Shown here piece after piece: positions 35,780 through 47,799 of a stretch of 64,000 nucleotides of DNA (its first letter is position 1; every line of letters starts with the position of its first letter). Source of the DNA: Ailanthus altissimus (Eukaryota > Streptophyta > Magnoliopsida > Sapindales > Simaroubaceae); contig OX327683.1 of the NCBI GenBank assembly GCA_946807835.1, positions 6,329,001 to 6,393,000 on the forward strand, read 5' to 3'. The position numbers were made by a program, and so were the translations under genes. The notes beneath the pieces are model-generated. The model did not search any database. It was given only the letters and a program-made list of their open reading frames with translations, and was not told the origin of the DNA.

Positions 35780-36960
35780 GTCGAGCATCTTTAAATGTAA
35801 TTACACATTAAATTAAATATAAATACGAAGGGTCATCATCTTTATAAAACAGATAATTACTTAAGAAGAAGCATTTCGATTATACGATTAGTTACCTTAA
35901 AAAGCATATAAAGCTAGAGAATATGTAATAGAGTTATTAAGAGATTTATCTAAAGACTCGTTTGGAATATTACTATATTACATGGATATGCTAGAGAAAA
36001 GAAATCCAAAAACTCATTTTCTTATAACTAAAAAATGACTATCATGTCAAGTATTTATTCATGTCGTTAAAATTAAAAAAAAATATTAAAAGATGTTTGT
36101 TTATTGCCTCATGTAAAGATGGTAACAATAAAAAATTATCTCGCATTTAGTGTTAGTAACAATGAAAATGACGCATTTTAGCATTAGTATATGTCAAAAT
36201 TAAGGGAGTCTATTTGTGAGTATCATAATTTGGTTATCATTTCAGATCGTTATACAAGTATTAAAAAAACTATAATGTTGTGCTTTCATATGTTAGTTAT
36301 GGTATTTGTACATACCATCTAAAAAGAAATGTTAAGACGATGTTCAAGGATGTTGACTTTGGTGGTTTAGTTAAAATGGCTTTAAAGACATATCAACTTT
36401 CACATTTTAAATATTTCATATTGAGATAAATATTAATAATGCATGTTGGGCAATATTGTCTAGAAGCTGACATTGAATAATGGGTGCATTCTTACTTTGA
36501 TGATAGACGTTACAATATATGTCAATTAACATTCCGCAATGTACAAATACAATTTTGAAATTTGACCAAGAATGGCTATTCATAAGCTTTTAGAAAAGAT
36601 AATTAATATTATTAAGTGTGGTTTGTTAGATGATGAGAAAAGACGTTAATACAATACTTTTCTTATAAAGTGAGTAGAGATTGAACTTAAAAAATGGAAA
36701 AATGTGTTTCTTTTCAAGTATTACTTATAGATCTCCATGAGTTTGTTGTAAAAGATTGCGATCTAGACAGACATGTGAACAAACAGAAGAAGATGTACTC
36801 CTATTAGGAATTCCACCTCAAACAAATTTCATGCATACACGAAATTGTAGTTTTCAAGAATAGACATTTTTTTGTTTGTGATTTATGTTCTTCATATTAA
36901 TCTACTGATTCATGGGTGTTAGTATATACAGAGATTATTTATCTTTTGTGAGCCAACTAA
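35780..36960 (+). pseudogene. MULE (Mutator-like) transposase pseudogene
   Basis: Frames broken by stops and indels still encode the order of a MULE transposase. KSFGILPYYMDMLEKRNP-like sequence (about 35960-36020) is followed by LFIASCKDGNNK (about 36090-36130), EYHNLVIISDRYTSIKK, ICTYHLKRNVK, a segment resembling YLVEADIEQWVRAYFDGRRYNI (about 36460-36515) and a SWIM-zinc-like end around EFHLKQISCIH (about 36800). MULE transposases are DDE enzymes. Both the family assignment and the decay are clear, but the terminal repeats were not located. It cannot be functional. It is a possible relative of the mobiliser of the MULE-type repeats nearby. Confidence 0.8.
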
Positions 36961-38040
36961 AAAACTGGCTACATGTAGAGGATGTGATTTGTCAAAGGGT
37001 TTTTCCTCTAAACGAATAACATGTATTTGTCAAAGGGTTTTTCCTCTAAAAGAATAACATGTAATCAAACATAAAAGAAAAAAAATAGTCCTAAGAAAGA
37101 TATAGAGATAATTTTAGCAATACCCTTGAGATAAGGCATAATATTTAGAATACACGTTAGTTTCGTTAATAGGAACTAATGCTTATTTGTTAAAAAGTAT
37201 TCCATTAATTTAAACTGCCTTCTGATGATATCAAAAGGGAAAAGAAATATTTCATGTATTATGTATTACATATTTGCTATTCTAATAATTTGGGTATATT
37301 ATTACATACTTGATTTTTTAAGGGAGAAATTTATTTATGTTATGTTTAAAAAGAGTATGGCATTATAAGCATAGAGAAAATTTTATTTGAATAAAATTGT
37401 TTATGGTAATCAATGATTGCTTCATTTGCATGTTTATGATGCTTGTATGAAATAGTATGCATATTGGAAAAAAATTTCTTCAAAAGAGCAGATATACACA
37501 AGTATTAGACTAATAATAATTTTCCTAAATTTTTTAGCCTTTTGTTAATGACAAAAAAAGAGAATTTTGATGTGGAAATTTATACCTTGTTGAATCTATG
37601 ATATTGATGCTTCTTATCCTAACTATGTTTGATATTTTGTTTTGAAGTTTTCACTTTGTAAAATCTCTACTAAGGTTACCAAAATACACGAAGTATTTGT
37701 CATCATTAAAAATGGAAAGACTGATGGCTTTTTAGTCATAGGAATTAATGTTTTCATCATAACAAATCTTATAATTTTATTACATTATTCTATTAGGCAT
37801 TGAAGGTTTAAGCACATAATGGAATGTTATGAGCAAGCGAAGTACTCATGACAACTCAAGAACTTCAATGGTTCAATAAAATAAAAGGACTTTTTTGTAA
37901 ATTATACCAGCCCTTCATGAGACCAAATTTTCACAAACTTAATGTCATTAGAAAGATAATTTTCTTATCTTTCTAAATAATTTTACAAAAGTTAATTTAG
38001 AGTCGTTTACAAAGAGCTATGGCTAAATCATTCAAGCTTG
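36961..38040. other. Degenerate intergenic DNA, probably transposon-derived
   Basis: A short direct duplication of TTTGTCAAAGGGTTTTTCCTC occurs at about 36988 and again about 40 bp on. No further protein domain could be recognised, although 36961-37100 may be the tail of the MULE. Confidence 0.35.
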
Positions 38041-38745
38041 TGCGGATGAAAAATGTAAAATGATTTTGCGGTTTGAGAACCAGTTTTACAATAAGTTCAA
38101 ACATAATGTAACCACTATGTCTAAAGCTATTTTAGATTTTTCTAGACCACTTCAATAGGTTCAACCAATCGAGATGCTTATGTATTTTTATGGATTTTTC
38201 TAACGGCTATTTTTGAGTTCTAATGTTTACTTTTCTAATTTCTCTATAAATAAGAAAGCTCAAAAGACATCAAGACACACCACATCAATATCTTTGAGCT
38301 CCCATTGTAATAAAACCTTAATATTAACTTATTCAAAAGTTTAAATTATTTTTATTTGTATCAATCCTTGTGTGGAGTTTACTTAAGTGTTTATGGAAAA
38401 CACTTTGAGATTTGAGGGATATATACATTGGTACCTTAGAAATTAATTTATTGTAAAAGTTTCTTGATAACTTGGAAGCCAAATGTATTCATTATTGGCC
38501 TTTGTTTAAGGTAAGTTTAGTAGAATCTTCAAGAAGAGTTGTCTAAAGTATGGACGTAAGCTGTGTGGAGTGACAAACCACGTAAATATCCAAATGTCAT
38601 TCTCTTTATTCTTTACTCTCTCTTAATTATTGCAAGAAATTATGCTTTAATTTATTTATAATATTTAGAACATTCATATTTTAAATACCTAATTCAACCC
38701 CTCTTGGATTGCCTACATAAGATTTTTACATTACAACACATTTGC
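38041..38745 (+). mobile_element. LTR-like fragment of a copia-type element
   Basis: A TATA box (TATAAATA, 38244-38251) precedes a leader, then ACAAACCACGTAAATATCC and the end motif TTCAACCCCTCTTGGATTGC near 38690-38710. The order resembles large copia LTRs and mirrors the minus-strand fragment at 5735-6690. No primer-binding site follows, so it is a solo LTR or fragment with uncertain ends. Confidence 0.5.
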
Positions 38746-39799
38746 CCTTATCAATATAAACATGAATGACATCAATAAAATTACAATTTTCATGGTTTGG
38801 TGTTGCTACATTAGCATTAGTTGCCTTGGCGTTGCTCTCTAAATCAACCCCACTAGCAATTTCATATTTTTCAAAATCTTAACTCTACAAGTTACTTTTT
38901 TTTAAAAAAAATTTAACATAGAATAAAATATGATTACGGTAAGTATTCATATTGTCCGATTAAGAACATATTACTACTTTTACTTAGTTCTTTAAGTATG
39001 ACATCTTCTAAGACAATAAAGAATATAGTTGAGGATGCTATCTAATTCAAACTGTAGGGAATGCTTATTTTTATAAGTTTAGTTAGAAAATATCACTATA
39101 TGAATGGCCTAATATGCCTATAGCTATGCATGTATAATTTATAATTAGTATGTGTAGGGAAAAAATAAATATTTAAATACTCAATTTATTTTTTACTTTC
39201 TAAAACAAAAGAAAGTCATTGATACTATATTTCTCCTCATTTGACTTGAGGAATTTAAGTCTCATCTTACTACAAGCAATTACATTTCCATGCTTTTCTT
39301 ACTTAAACCAAAGAAAATATGGCCCTATAGATATTCATTAAAATTATTGGGTTTATCTACTAGACTTACATAATTTTTGTCGATTTTAGTCCTAATCTTC
39401 TTATTAAGCAGTACAGCCTCTGAAATATATAACATGTCAAACTTTGCCATCTTCGTGTCATTTTTCGATTTTGATGGCATCAAGGCAACATAAAGTGTTT
39501 TTATAGTAAGCCTCATGTGATCACCTAAGAATAAGTTACGTATTTTGCCACCACCCTCGTCTTCATTTTTTTCATATAGGGGTATGTATTGGTCCAGAAT
39601 CTAACCCCATCATTAAGGCAAATTGACATAAGAGTGTCTAATTGCATGGATCTAAAATAGAACCTAAAGAACTCAACATAATTGCATTAAAATACTAATA
39701 GATCATTGTAATCACATTAAGAAACTAAAAGTTCTAGAAAAAGTTAAAGTCAATTTAAAGAAGAAAGGTGAGCTAGGTTTTAAATTTGTGCAACTGTAT
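38746..39799. other. Intergenic DNA, no recognisable gene
   Basis: AT-rich with no conserved domain on either strand. A 63-codon minus-strand frame at 39325-39516 has no recognisable family and was not called. Confidence 0.4.
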
Positions 39800-41231
39800 T
39801 TATTATGATAACTATATTTGTTTTTGATTTATTAAATTTTGGTGGCAATTGTAGGTTGAAAAAAGTAGCTTAATGTTAGCTTTTATTAATTGTAATCCAT
39901 TGAAAGTTGTAACTTTAAACCACCAAGTTTGAATTTTATAGTTGATGCTGCGCATTAGACATCTAAAATGATCTCTACCAAGCGAATTGAAAAAAGTGGG
40001 CAGATTAAAGTTGAGTTTTAAAACACTTGTGTTGTTGAGAACTCTAGTGGTTAATGTCTCTTTAGAACTCTATATCTCCTTGGTGGATTCTATTGAGTGT
40101 TAAATTCAAACAAAATGCTTGTACCCTTTAATTGTAACTATGTAGGTAAATTATGTATTACTTTGGAGGGAAATAGAAGTATTATGCTTGTTTTTCTTTC
40201 TTGTAATCTCATTGTACTTTCTTTAATTCTTAAGCCAACTTTAATTTGGTATTAAGGTTTTAGGTTTTATCTTTCTCAAAGGCCAAAGTTCCTTAATTTG
40301 CTTAAACTATTAATAAAAAAACTTGTAGATTAAAATGAAACATAAGACATCCTAATTAAAGAATTTAGACAACAATTCGGCAAGTTCAATAACATTTAGA
40401 AAGTTTCAAAGATCGGGGTAAAGTTATCCAAATTAAAGGTTCATATATTCTTTTAACAATGATGAAGGTGATACAAATCCTTTTCATCAAGATCATTCTT
40501 ATTATTATTCTCTTGGTGATATTTCTTTATTGCATTTAAGTGTCATGAAAAATATTACATTTAGAAATGATTTTCATCGAAGTTTCTATGTTAAAATAGA
40601 TACCATATTTTAAAAAAGAATGCATCCAAATGAGTTTGTGGACTAGTTAAATACTGACGAAAGAATCTTTGATCATCAAGATGTTTCAAAAAATCAAAAG
40701 GTAAAACTTGTTGCTTAAAACTTAAAATGTATGCATCTTTAATGGTAGGAAAATTTAAATAAGCAAATGGCCTAAGACAGAAGAGGCAAGATTGTGACTT
40801 AAGAGAAAATGAAAGAGGAGCTTAAGAGGAAATATCTTTTGGACAATTATTAACAAGATATTTTTCTCAAACTTTACAATTTTCGTCAAAGGAAGCTCTC
40901 TATGGAAGACTACACTTCAAAATTTTATCATCTTATAATAAAGCGTGATATTGTTGAACAAGAAGAACAAATTGTTACCTGTTATCTTTGGGGTCTAAGA
41001 CGTAAGATTTTCAATGTTGTGAATTGTAACAATACTAAACTTATAGAGATATTTATAGGTTTGCACTTAAGGTGGATAATTAATAAAAGAGGACACAAGA
41101 GTGTCAATCCTTAATTCTTAACATAAGAAGATATTTCCAGTCAGGTAAGTGCTTCCAACTCTAAAACCAATCCCACTACGAAATAGACTACAAAAACATC
41201 TTTAAAGAATGATGGTGTAGCTAATCAAAAG

Positions 41232-42159
41232 TAAGGGTGGGCAAACAAAACCATAAACCAAAAAACCTAAACTAGATCAGTCGGTTTAGTTTGATTTTTT
41301 ATTTAAAAAAGTCGTTAGATTTTATTTATTACAATAACAGAAAAAATGTTTGTTCTAGTCCAATTTTACATTCAATAGGACCAGACCGAAAAAATCGGGT
41401 TTTTAATTTTTAATATTATAAAATATAGATAAATAAAATTTTGAATGTAATTTTAACACCAAATATGGTTATAGCTTTGTTGGTTAATGCAGTTTGTGTT
41501 TCTCTTGTAGTCACATGTTTGAATCTTGTTATATTATTAAATTCTTAATATTTTTTAACATGCATATAATAAACTTGAAAATTAATGTAATAAAAAAAAT
41601 AAGATTTAGCTCCTATGGTTAAAGGGTGTAATAGCACATTGTATGTCTCAGATTCGATTCTACTAGGCTTCATTTTTTTTTAAATTATTAGTATTTGAAA
41701 TATTAATATAAAATAAATATGCATGATAATTCCATATCTTACTATAGCCTAGTTGGTGGATTGAAGGTAATAACCTTTTCATGTCCTAGGTTCGAACCCA
41801 AAAAGTTACATTCTTTTTATTATATCTTAATTCTTAAAGTGTTAAAGATAAAAAAGAATATTTATAAATAAAAAATTAACATAGCTTAGTTAGTAAGGGG
41901 ACCCTATTTGTGCTTTGAGGTCGGAGGTTCAAACCTTCAAGAGTTTAATTGTGGTATTTTTTTTAAAATTTAGCCCAAAAAATTGAAACTGAAACTGAAC
42001 TGGACCGAACCGAACCATAAAAAATTGGTCCAGTCCAGTTCAGTTCGAGTTTCCATAGAAAAAACTTATATTCGATTTTTCTTAATGAAAAAATCGAATA
42101 TAACCGATCCAGTTTGGTTCCAGTTGAAACTGGATTGAACCGGACCATGCCCATGCCTA
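41232..42159. mobile_element. hAT-like non-autonomous element, 928 bp, inside the gypsy gag
   Basis: An exact 8-bp duplication ATCAAAAG flanks the element (41224-41231 and 42160-42167). The ends are TAAGGGTGGGCA and TGCCCATGCCTA, an imperfect inverted pair resembling the TAGGGGTGGGCA termini of plant hAT elements. Removing it rejoins gypsy gag upstream with its zinc-knuckle region. Subterminal regions are rich in GGTTTAGT/AACCGGACC-type phrases. There is no transposase. Its interior holds four tRNA-like modules, listed separately. Confidence 0.88.
41470..41940 (+). repeat. Tandem array of four tRNA-like (A-box/B-box) modules
   Basis: Four modules each show an A-box-like TAGCNNNNTNG and a B-box-like element. 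The pairs are 41472 and 41515 (ATGTTTGAATC), 41607 and 41650 (AGATTCGATTC), 41745 and 41789 (GGTTCGAACCC, a perfect B-box match) and 41882 and 41926 (GGTTCAAACC). A-to-B spacing is 43-44 nt every time, and the module pitch is 135-138 bp. Between modules lies AT-rich sequence with A-runs. No foldable full tRNA acceptor stem could be confirmed. Module 3 is best preserved. They could be fused tRNA-derived SINE monomers or amplified Pol III promoters. Expression is unknown. Confidence 0.65.
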
Positions 42160-44708
42160 ATCAAAAGCAGTAATATAGTTCTTTCAATACCAACTATCTT
42201 AAGTGTTTAAAATGCCAAAGATATGAATATATTACTTTTAAATATCGAATGGTGACACTTATTGAAGAAGAAGACAAACAAGATATGGAGAATAACAATG
42301 AAAATATAACTTATGAAGATGAAGGTGAAACTCTCATCTTTCATAAAATTTTTAAGTTTTGTCCATAAAGAAGAGAAAGATTAGTTGCATAAATACCTTT
42401 CATAATAGATGTACTTCTTATGGCAAAGTGTGTAATGTCATTATTGATAATTGGTTTTAATGTCATTATTGATGAAAGTGGTTTTAAGAATGTGGTGTCT
42501 GCTTAAATGGTGAAAAAATTGGTCTTGAAGATATTAAACCAACCTTAACCACACAAATTTTCTTATCTAAAAAAAGGAAATGAAATGAAGGTAAATCAAC
42601 GGTACCTTGTTTCTTTTTCTATTGGAAAAAACTACTAAAATGAAGTTTGGTGTGATATTGTTCCTATAGATATTTGTCATTTACTTCTCGGTGTCCATGG
42701 CAATATGATAGCAGATTCCTTTATAATGGCCATAAAACACTTATTCTTTTATCAATGACGATATTAAGGTCATTTTGGGTTCTTCTAAGAAGAGCAAAGT
42801 TTATAAACCTATTAAAAGGGGGGGGAAATAATTTCTTGACTCTTTTTTAATATAAGAAAGGAAATTTTCAAAGGTTAATGAAGCCTTTAATCTTATGGTG
42901 TTTGAAGAAAATAATAATAGTCCCAAGCCACCTCTTATAATGAAAAAGGTGCTTTAAGAATTTAGTGACGTAGTACCAAATGAGATATTACTAGGATTGC
43001 CTATAATGAGAAGCACTAACATGGTATTGATCTAATTCTGATGCTATTTTTCCCAATAAAAGAAGTCTAAAAAATAAGTCCTAAAGCATGCAAAACTTCA
43101 AAGATAAGTAGATGAGCTTTTGGCTAAAGGCTTGGTTGAAGAAAGTAAGAGTCCTTGTATAATTCGTACTCCTTTTATGCTTAAAAAAGATGGTACATTT
43201 CGAATGTATATGGATAGTAAAGTCATTAACAAAATCACATTGATTATTACTTTTCAATTCTTAGCATTGATAATCTCATTGATCAACTTTTATAGAGCTT
43301 GTTTTTCTTCAAGATTGATCTACGAAGTGGATACCATCAATTAAGAATGAAAATAAGTGACAAATAGAAAACAACATTTAAAATAAGAGATAGCCTTTAT
43401 AAATGGAAGGTTATGATTGAAATTTCAAATACTTCGAGTGCTCTCATAAATTTGATGAATTATGTTCTGAAGCTCTATATTTAAAAATTTGTTATTGTCT
43501 ACTTTGATGGAATTCTTATGTATATAAAGGTGAAAAGCAATACTTGAATCATTTTAATCAAGTTTTCATCACTTTTAGGGAACAAAAGTTTTACGCTAAC
43601 TTGAAGAAATGTGAGTTCTTCTCAATATGCCTTGTCTTTTTAGGCTATATAGTATTTAAAGATGGAATCAAATAGACTTAGTAAGGTGGAATTGATTTTG
43701 AAGTAGCCAACTCCTCAAACTCTCTATGATGTTCGAAGTTTTCATGGATTACCTTTATTTTATTGGCATTTTATCAATGGGTTTAGTTTATTATGACTTA
43801 AATCTCTGAATGTTTAAAGGGTGATCACTTCAAATAAACAAATGAAGCATAAAAAAGATTTGATCTCATCAAATAAAAGGTAACCTAAGCTCTTATTTTA
43901 ACAATACCAAATTTTGACAAAGTCTTCTAAATTAAATGTGATGAATTAAATGTAGGAATTGGTATTGTACTAAGTCAAAAAGGTAAGGCCATTGCTTTCT
44001 TTAGTGAATAATTGAGTGATTTTCATAAGAAGTATTCTACTTATGATAAAGAGTTTTATACTATTTGCGAGTTCTAAGTCATTAGAGTCATTATCTTATT
44101 CCAAAATCATTTGTTTTTTTTATTTGATCATGAAACTCAAAAGTTCATAAAAAGCCAACAGAGACTTAATAGGTGTCATGCTCATTAGGTTGAATTTCTT
44201 AAATCTTACAAATTCATAATTAAGCATAAATTTGTAATTTAGAATATGGTGATTAATGCTTTAAGTAAAAAATATTCTTTGTGTTTCCTCATTGCAAATA
44301 AATGTTGTAAGCTTTGAAATAGTGAAAGAACTCTTTAAAAATGATGCTAATTTTGGAAAAATCATAGAAGAATGCAAGCATCGCTTCTTTCAACAATTCT
44401 TAAAGGATGTTGGTTATCTTTTCAACGGCCACTGCTTATATATTCCACAACGCTCTTTTCGAGAGTCTATTATCAAAGAATCTCATGATTGTGTACTTGG
44501 AAGACATTTTGGGAAAGATAATTCTCTAGCATTATAAGAAAATTTTTATTAGACAAAGATAAAGAAGGATGTTTAAAGACATGTGAATTAGTGTAAATTT
44601 TGTCATGTGGCTAAAAGTGATGGTCAAAATACTAGTTTATACACTCTACTTTCTGATCCTACGACACTTCGAGAAGATTTTAACATGAATTTTGTTGTTG
44701 GTTGCCAA

Positions 44709-46890
44709 TTTTGGAGCTGGTGCTCACGTGCCATTCTAATATTGTATAAAAATTAATTGTTAATATTTATACAATAAATATTTCGAATAAAAATTGTTAA
44801 TATTATATACATATTTATATGGTATAATGCTCGTAACATTATAGACACTATTTGATCTGAAAGAGTTCAAATATGATCTAAATGAGTTTAGACCAGAACT
44901 AATAGTTAACAAAGCTGAGAGTTATAAATGCTAAGAGTTAGCACTGTTAAGAATTAGCAGGTTATAAGAGTCAGCGAGCTCTAAAGAGTTAGAACCTTAT
45001 CTATAATGGGACAAAGACCTGAGAGTATACTTGTAATGACATAGTTGCAAAGAGTTGCAATAGGTGCTAAGAAATGTCATTATGTAAGTATGTCTCAAAC
45101 ACAATATTCCTGATCTATGATCATCAATGCAGGTCTATCGGTGAATTACTTTATATAGATTAGTGTATGTCTATATCTGACTGGTTCAGATGGTTGTTCT
45201 TAGCTGACCATAAGCTTAGAGCTTGTATAGGCATGCGGGTATCCAGTCAGGACTAGATACTGAACAGACTCACGAGGACCCCAATAGATATCCTATGAAG
45301 CTGTCAAAGGAAAGTCCTATCGAGTTAAGTAGTATTCGTGGTCTTTTGACTTGAGCGCCATGGTGGTCTTGTGAGTGATCCATTATGCTTTGGTTCTACA
45401 TATGTCAGAGACCTTTCATGATCTGACCGTGTGTCGTTGGGTATGGTCCGATGCTCATGGAGTCCGGTGTGCATAGATACGGGATCCGTCAGCTTACGTA
45501 GGTAAGTTGTATATCTGATGCTCCGAGATTGTATTTCATAAAGTTTTGTGGCCACAAGCATAAACCCGAAAAAAGAGTTTTCCACAGGGTTAAACAATAT
45601 AGCAAAAATATTTGTGTATATTATTTATCGAGATACAAATCTGGAGATAAGATTAAGGATGAGCAAATGGGGATTTGACGGTGCTGATCTATATCCCCGC
45701 ACATCCAGGGTATAAATAATGAAAGGATTATACATATACGTTATGACCTTAACTTGTATGGTCTAACACGCTGATTTATAATATTCGTAATGTGTGCGTG
45801 GGGCATCGATTACGAATTAATAGAATAGTTTCATTTGACAAATCGGGTGTAGACCTAGAGAGTCCCAATATGAAATGTACTCTTTGAGCACTTGGGCTTT
45901 TTACCGTATTGAATTGTTCAATAAAGTATAATTCAGCAAATTACTAAGGTTAAGTTAACTAAAGTATATAGTTAAATGGTGGGACTCACTTTAGGTTAAC
46001 TTGGTAACCTAGTAAGGATATAAAAGTAATTTCACTTTATAATTATTTAATTGTTAAATAATTAAAATAAATATTTATTTATTTAATTGTTAAATAAATG
46101 ATTTAACTTAACTATGGTTAAAGGTTAACCATATGATTAAGTTAGTTAACTTTACTTAATGGTTAAGTAAAGGTTAACCTAACTATAGTTAAGTTAGTTA
46201 ACTATGGTTAAAATATTAAAATATTTATTAACTTAAGGGTTAAGTTAAAATAATCTAACTAAGGTTAAATATTAACTAAGGTTAGGTTAAGTTAAATTAA
46301 ATGCAAATGAAATTCAAATTAATTTAAAATTAATGCATTAGTATATAAAGTGAAATGAAATGCAAAATTCATAATTTTTTAAGATTTTAGATTTTGCATT
46401 TTTAGGAGCCATTTCAATTTGAGAAATTGGAATTATTTGTTTTGTATTTTAAGTGTTAGAACAACAAAACAAATAGATAAATGGTTACTAATTATAATAA
46501 CTAAAATAGATTTGTTTTAATTTGTTCAAGAGTTAAATAAAAGGAAAAATAAATTTAATGAAGTTAAAGAGTTTAACTTTGAATCAAGTTTAAGAGTTAA
46601 ACAAAATGCTGGATTAACATATTGCTATTCTAGACAATCAAACCCACCATTGTTGATTGTTAGGATTGATCAAAGATTCATTTCATGGTGGACTTCAAGC
46701 AAATTAATTCAAAGACTTCATGGGTTATATTTCTCAATCTCGGTTTTCATTTAATAAATATGTATTACATGTGTTCAGTGTATTATTTTAATCTTCTGCT
46801 ATGCACATATATATATATGAGATATGTATATTTGTTATATGATGAACACATCCCACATGCAAGCACCCTAGAATTACACAACACCCAACA
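44709..46890. mobile_element. 2.18-kb solo-LTR-like insertion inside the gypsy integrase
   Basis: A 5-bp direct repeat GCCAA (44704-44708 and 46891-46895) flanks the insert exactly where the gypsy integrase reading is interrupted. The ends are TTTTGG... and ...CCCAACA, an inverted pair if the first G of an original TGTTGG has changed to T. The interior has no coding domain and no repeated ends, so a solo LTR of a large-LTR family fits best. It contains the 0.7-kb module shared with 61770-62510. 46020-46310 is a TTAACTATGGTTAA-type low-complexity tract. Confidence 0.7.
44833..45560 (+). repeat. Shared 0.7-kb module, copy 1
   Basis: This aligns collinearly with 61770-62510, by eye at roughly three-quarters identity. 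Shared stretches include ACAAAGACCTGAGA, TAATGACATAGTTGC, AATGTCATTATGTA, ACTGAACAGACTCACGA and GGGTATGGTCCGATGCTCAT. There is no conserved open frame, so the conservation is not obviously protein-coding. Confidence 0.85.
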
Positions 46891-47799
46891 GCCAAGAACT
46901 CAAGGAAATAAAGATTCGGTCATTGTGGTAGTGGATAGATTTTCCAAGATGGCATACTTTATTCCTTGTAACAAAACTCTTAATGCTTCTCATGTAGCCA
47001 ACTTGTATTTTCATGAAATTGCAAAACTACATAGAATTCCTAAGACCATTGTTTCAAATCCTGATACGAAATTCATAAGTCACTTTTTAGCATACTATTT
47101 AGAGAAAGCTTGGAACTTAATTCAACTTTAATTTTTCCTATCACCCTTAAGCCGATGGATAAACTAAAGCAATAAATCACAGTTTGGGAAACTTTTTGAG
47201 AAGTTATTTTTGCTCAAATTGAGTTTACTTATAAGCAAGACTAAAAGCCAAACTACTAGTTGCAGTCTATTTGAAATTATTTATAGCCAAAATCCGACAA
47301 GTCCTTTGGATTTAGTTCATTTTCTAACTAGATATCAATTCAGGATAAATGCTAAAGAATGAGCAAAGAACATTAAAAATTTGTATGAAGAAGTTAGTAA
47401 AAAGATATTGAAGCAAAGTAAGAAGTACTAAAAGAGTGATAACAAACATTGCAGACATATAAAATTTTGAAAAGGAGATTTGGTTTGGGTTCATCTTAGA
47501 CAAGAAAGATTCCCTTATTATAAGTTTTCTAAACTCAAACAATGAGCTAATAGACCATATAAGGTAATTAAACAAATTGGCAAAAAATGCCTATAAAATT
47601 GATCTTCTAGAATATTATGTAGTCTTTGATGTATAACTAAAGACTATAATTTTAGCCACCAATGTAATGTGATGGACTGTCACACATAAGAATTATGAAT
47701 AACACTCATTCTAGCCACATTATATCCTAATTTAACTCTGTATTCATCAGATAAAGAAAAATGCTATAAAAGTTTATCACTTGCTAGAAGACTACTAAC

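Larger units (their letters stand above)
39800..47650 (+). mobile_element. Ty3/gypsy retrotransposon, degenerate and split by two later insertions
   Basis: A decayed primer-binding site (TTTGGTATTAAGGTTTTAGG, about 40246) follows a probable 5' LTR. Gag is seen at 40880-41110 (EDYTSKFYHLIIKRDIVEQE) and as a zinc-knuckle remnant CLKCQRY near 42208. A conserved linker resembling CDIVPIDICHLLLG is at 42650. Reverse transcriptase runs from 43080 to 43680, with KKDGTFRMYMDSKVIN and FKIDLRSGYHQL. The catalytic YFDD is changed to YFDG. RNase H (43905-44130), the integrase zinc region (44330-44620) and the integrase core follow. The core is split between 44703 and 46896 ([15 protein letters not shown]). 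Many stops and frameshifts are present. The 3' LTR was not found, so the outer limits are approximate. Confidence 0.85.

Noticed and set aside
41745..41800. Functional tRNA gene at the best tRNA-like module
   Set aside because: The boxes fit, but I could not build a complete acceptor stem or a credible anticodon arm, so it is reported only as a tRNA-like module.
45325..45597. 90-codon minus-strand frame in the 2.18-kb insertion
   Set aside because: It lies in the shared non-coding module, and the frame is not kept open in the second copy.
39800..47650. Integrated plant virus (pararetrovirus)
   Set aside because: Domain order (gag, protease linker, RT, RNase H, integrase), with a tRNA-Met-like primer-binding site, fits a Ty3/gypsy retrotransposon. 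No movement or coat-protein signature was seen.
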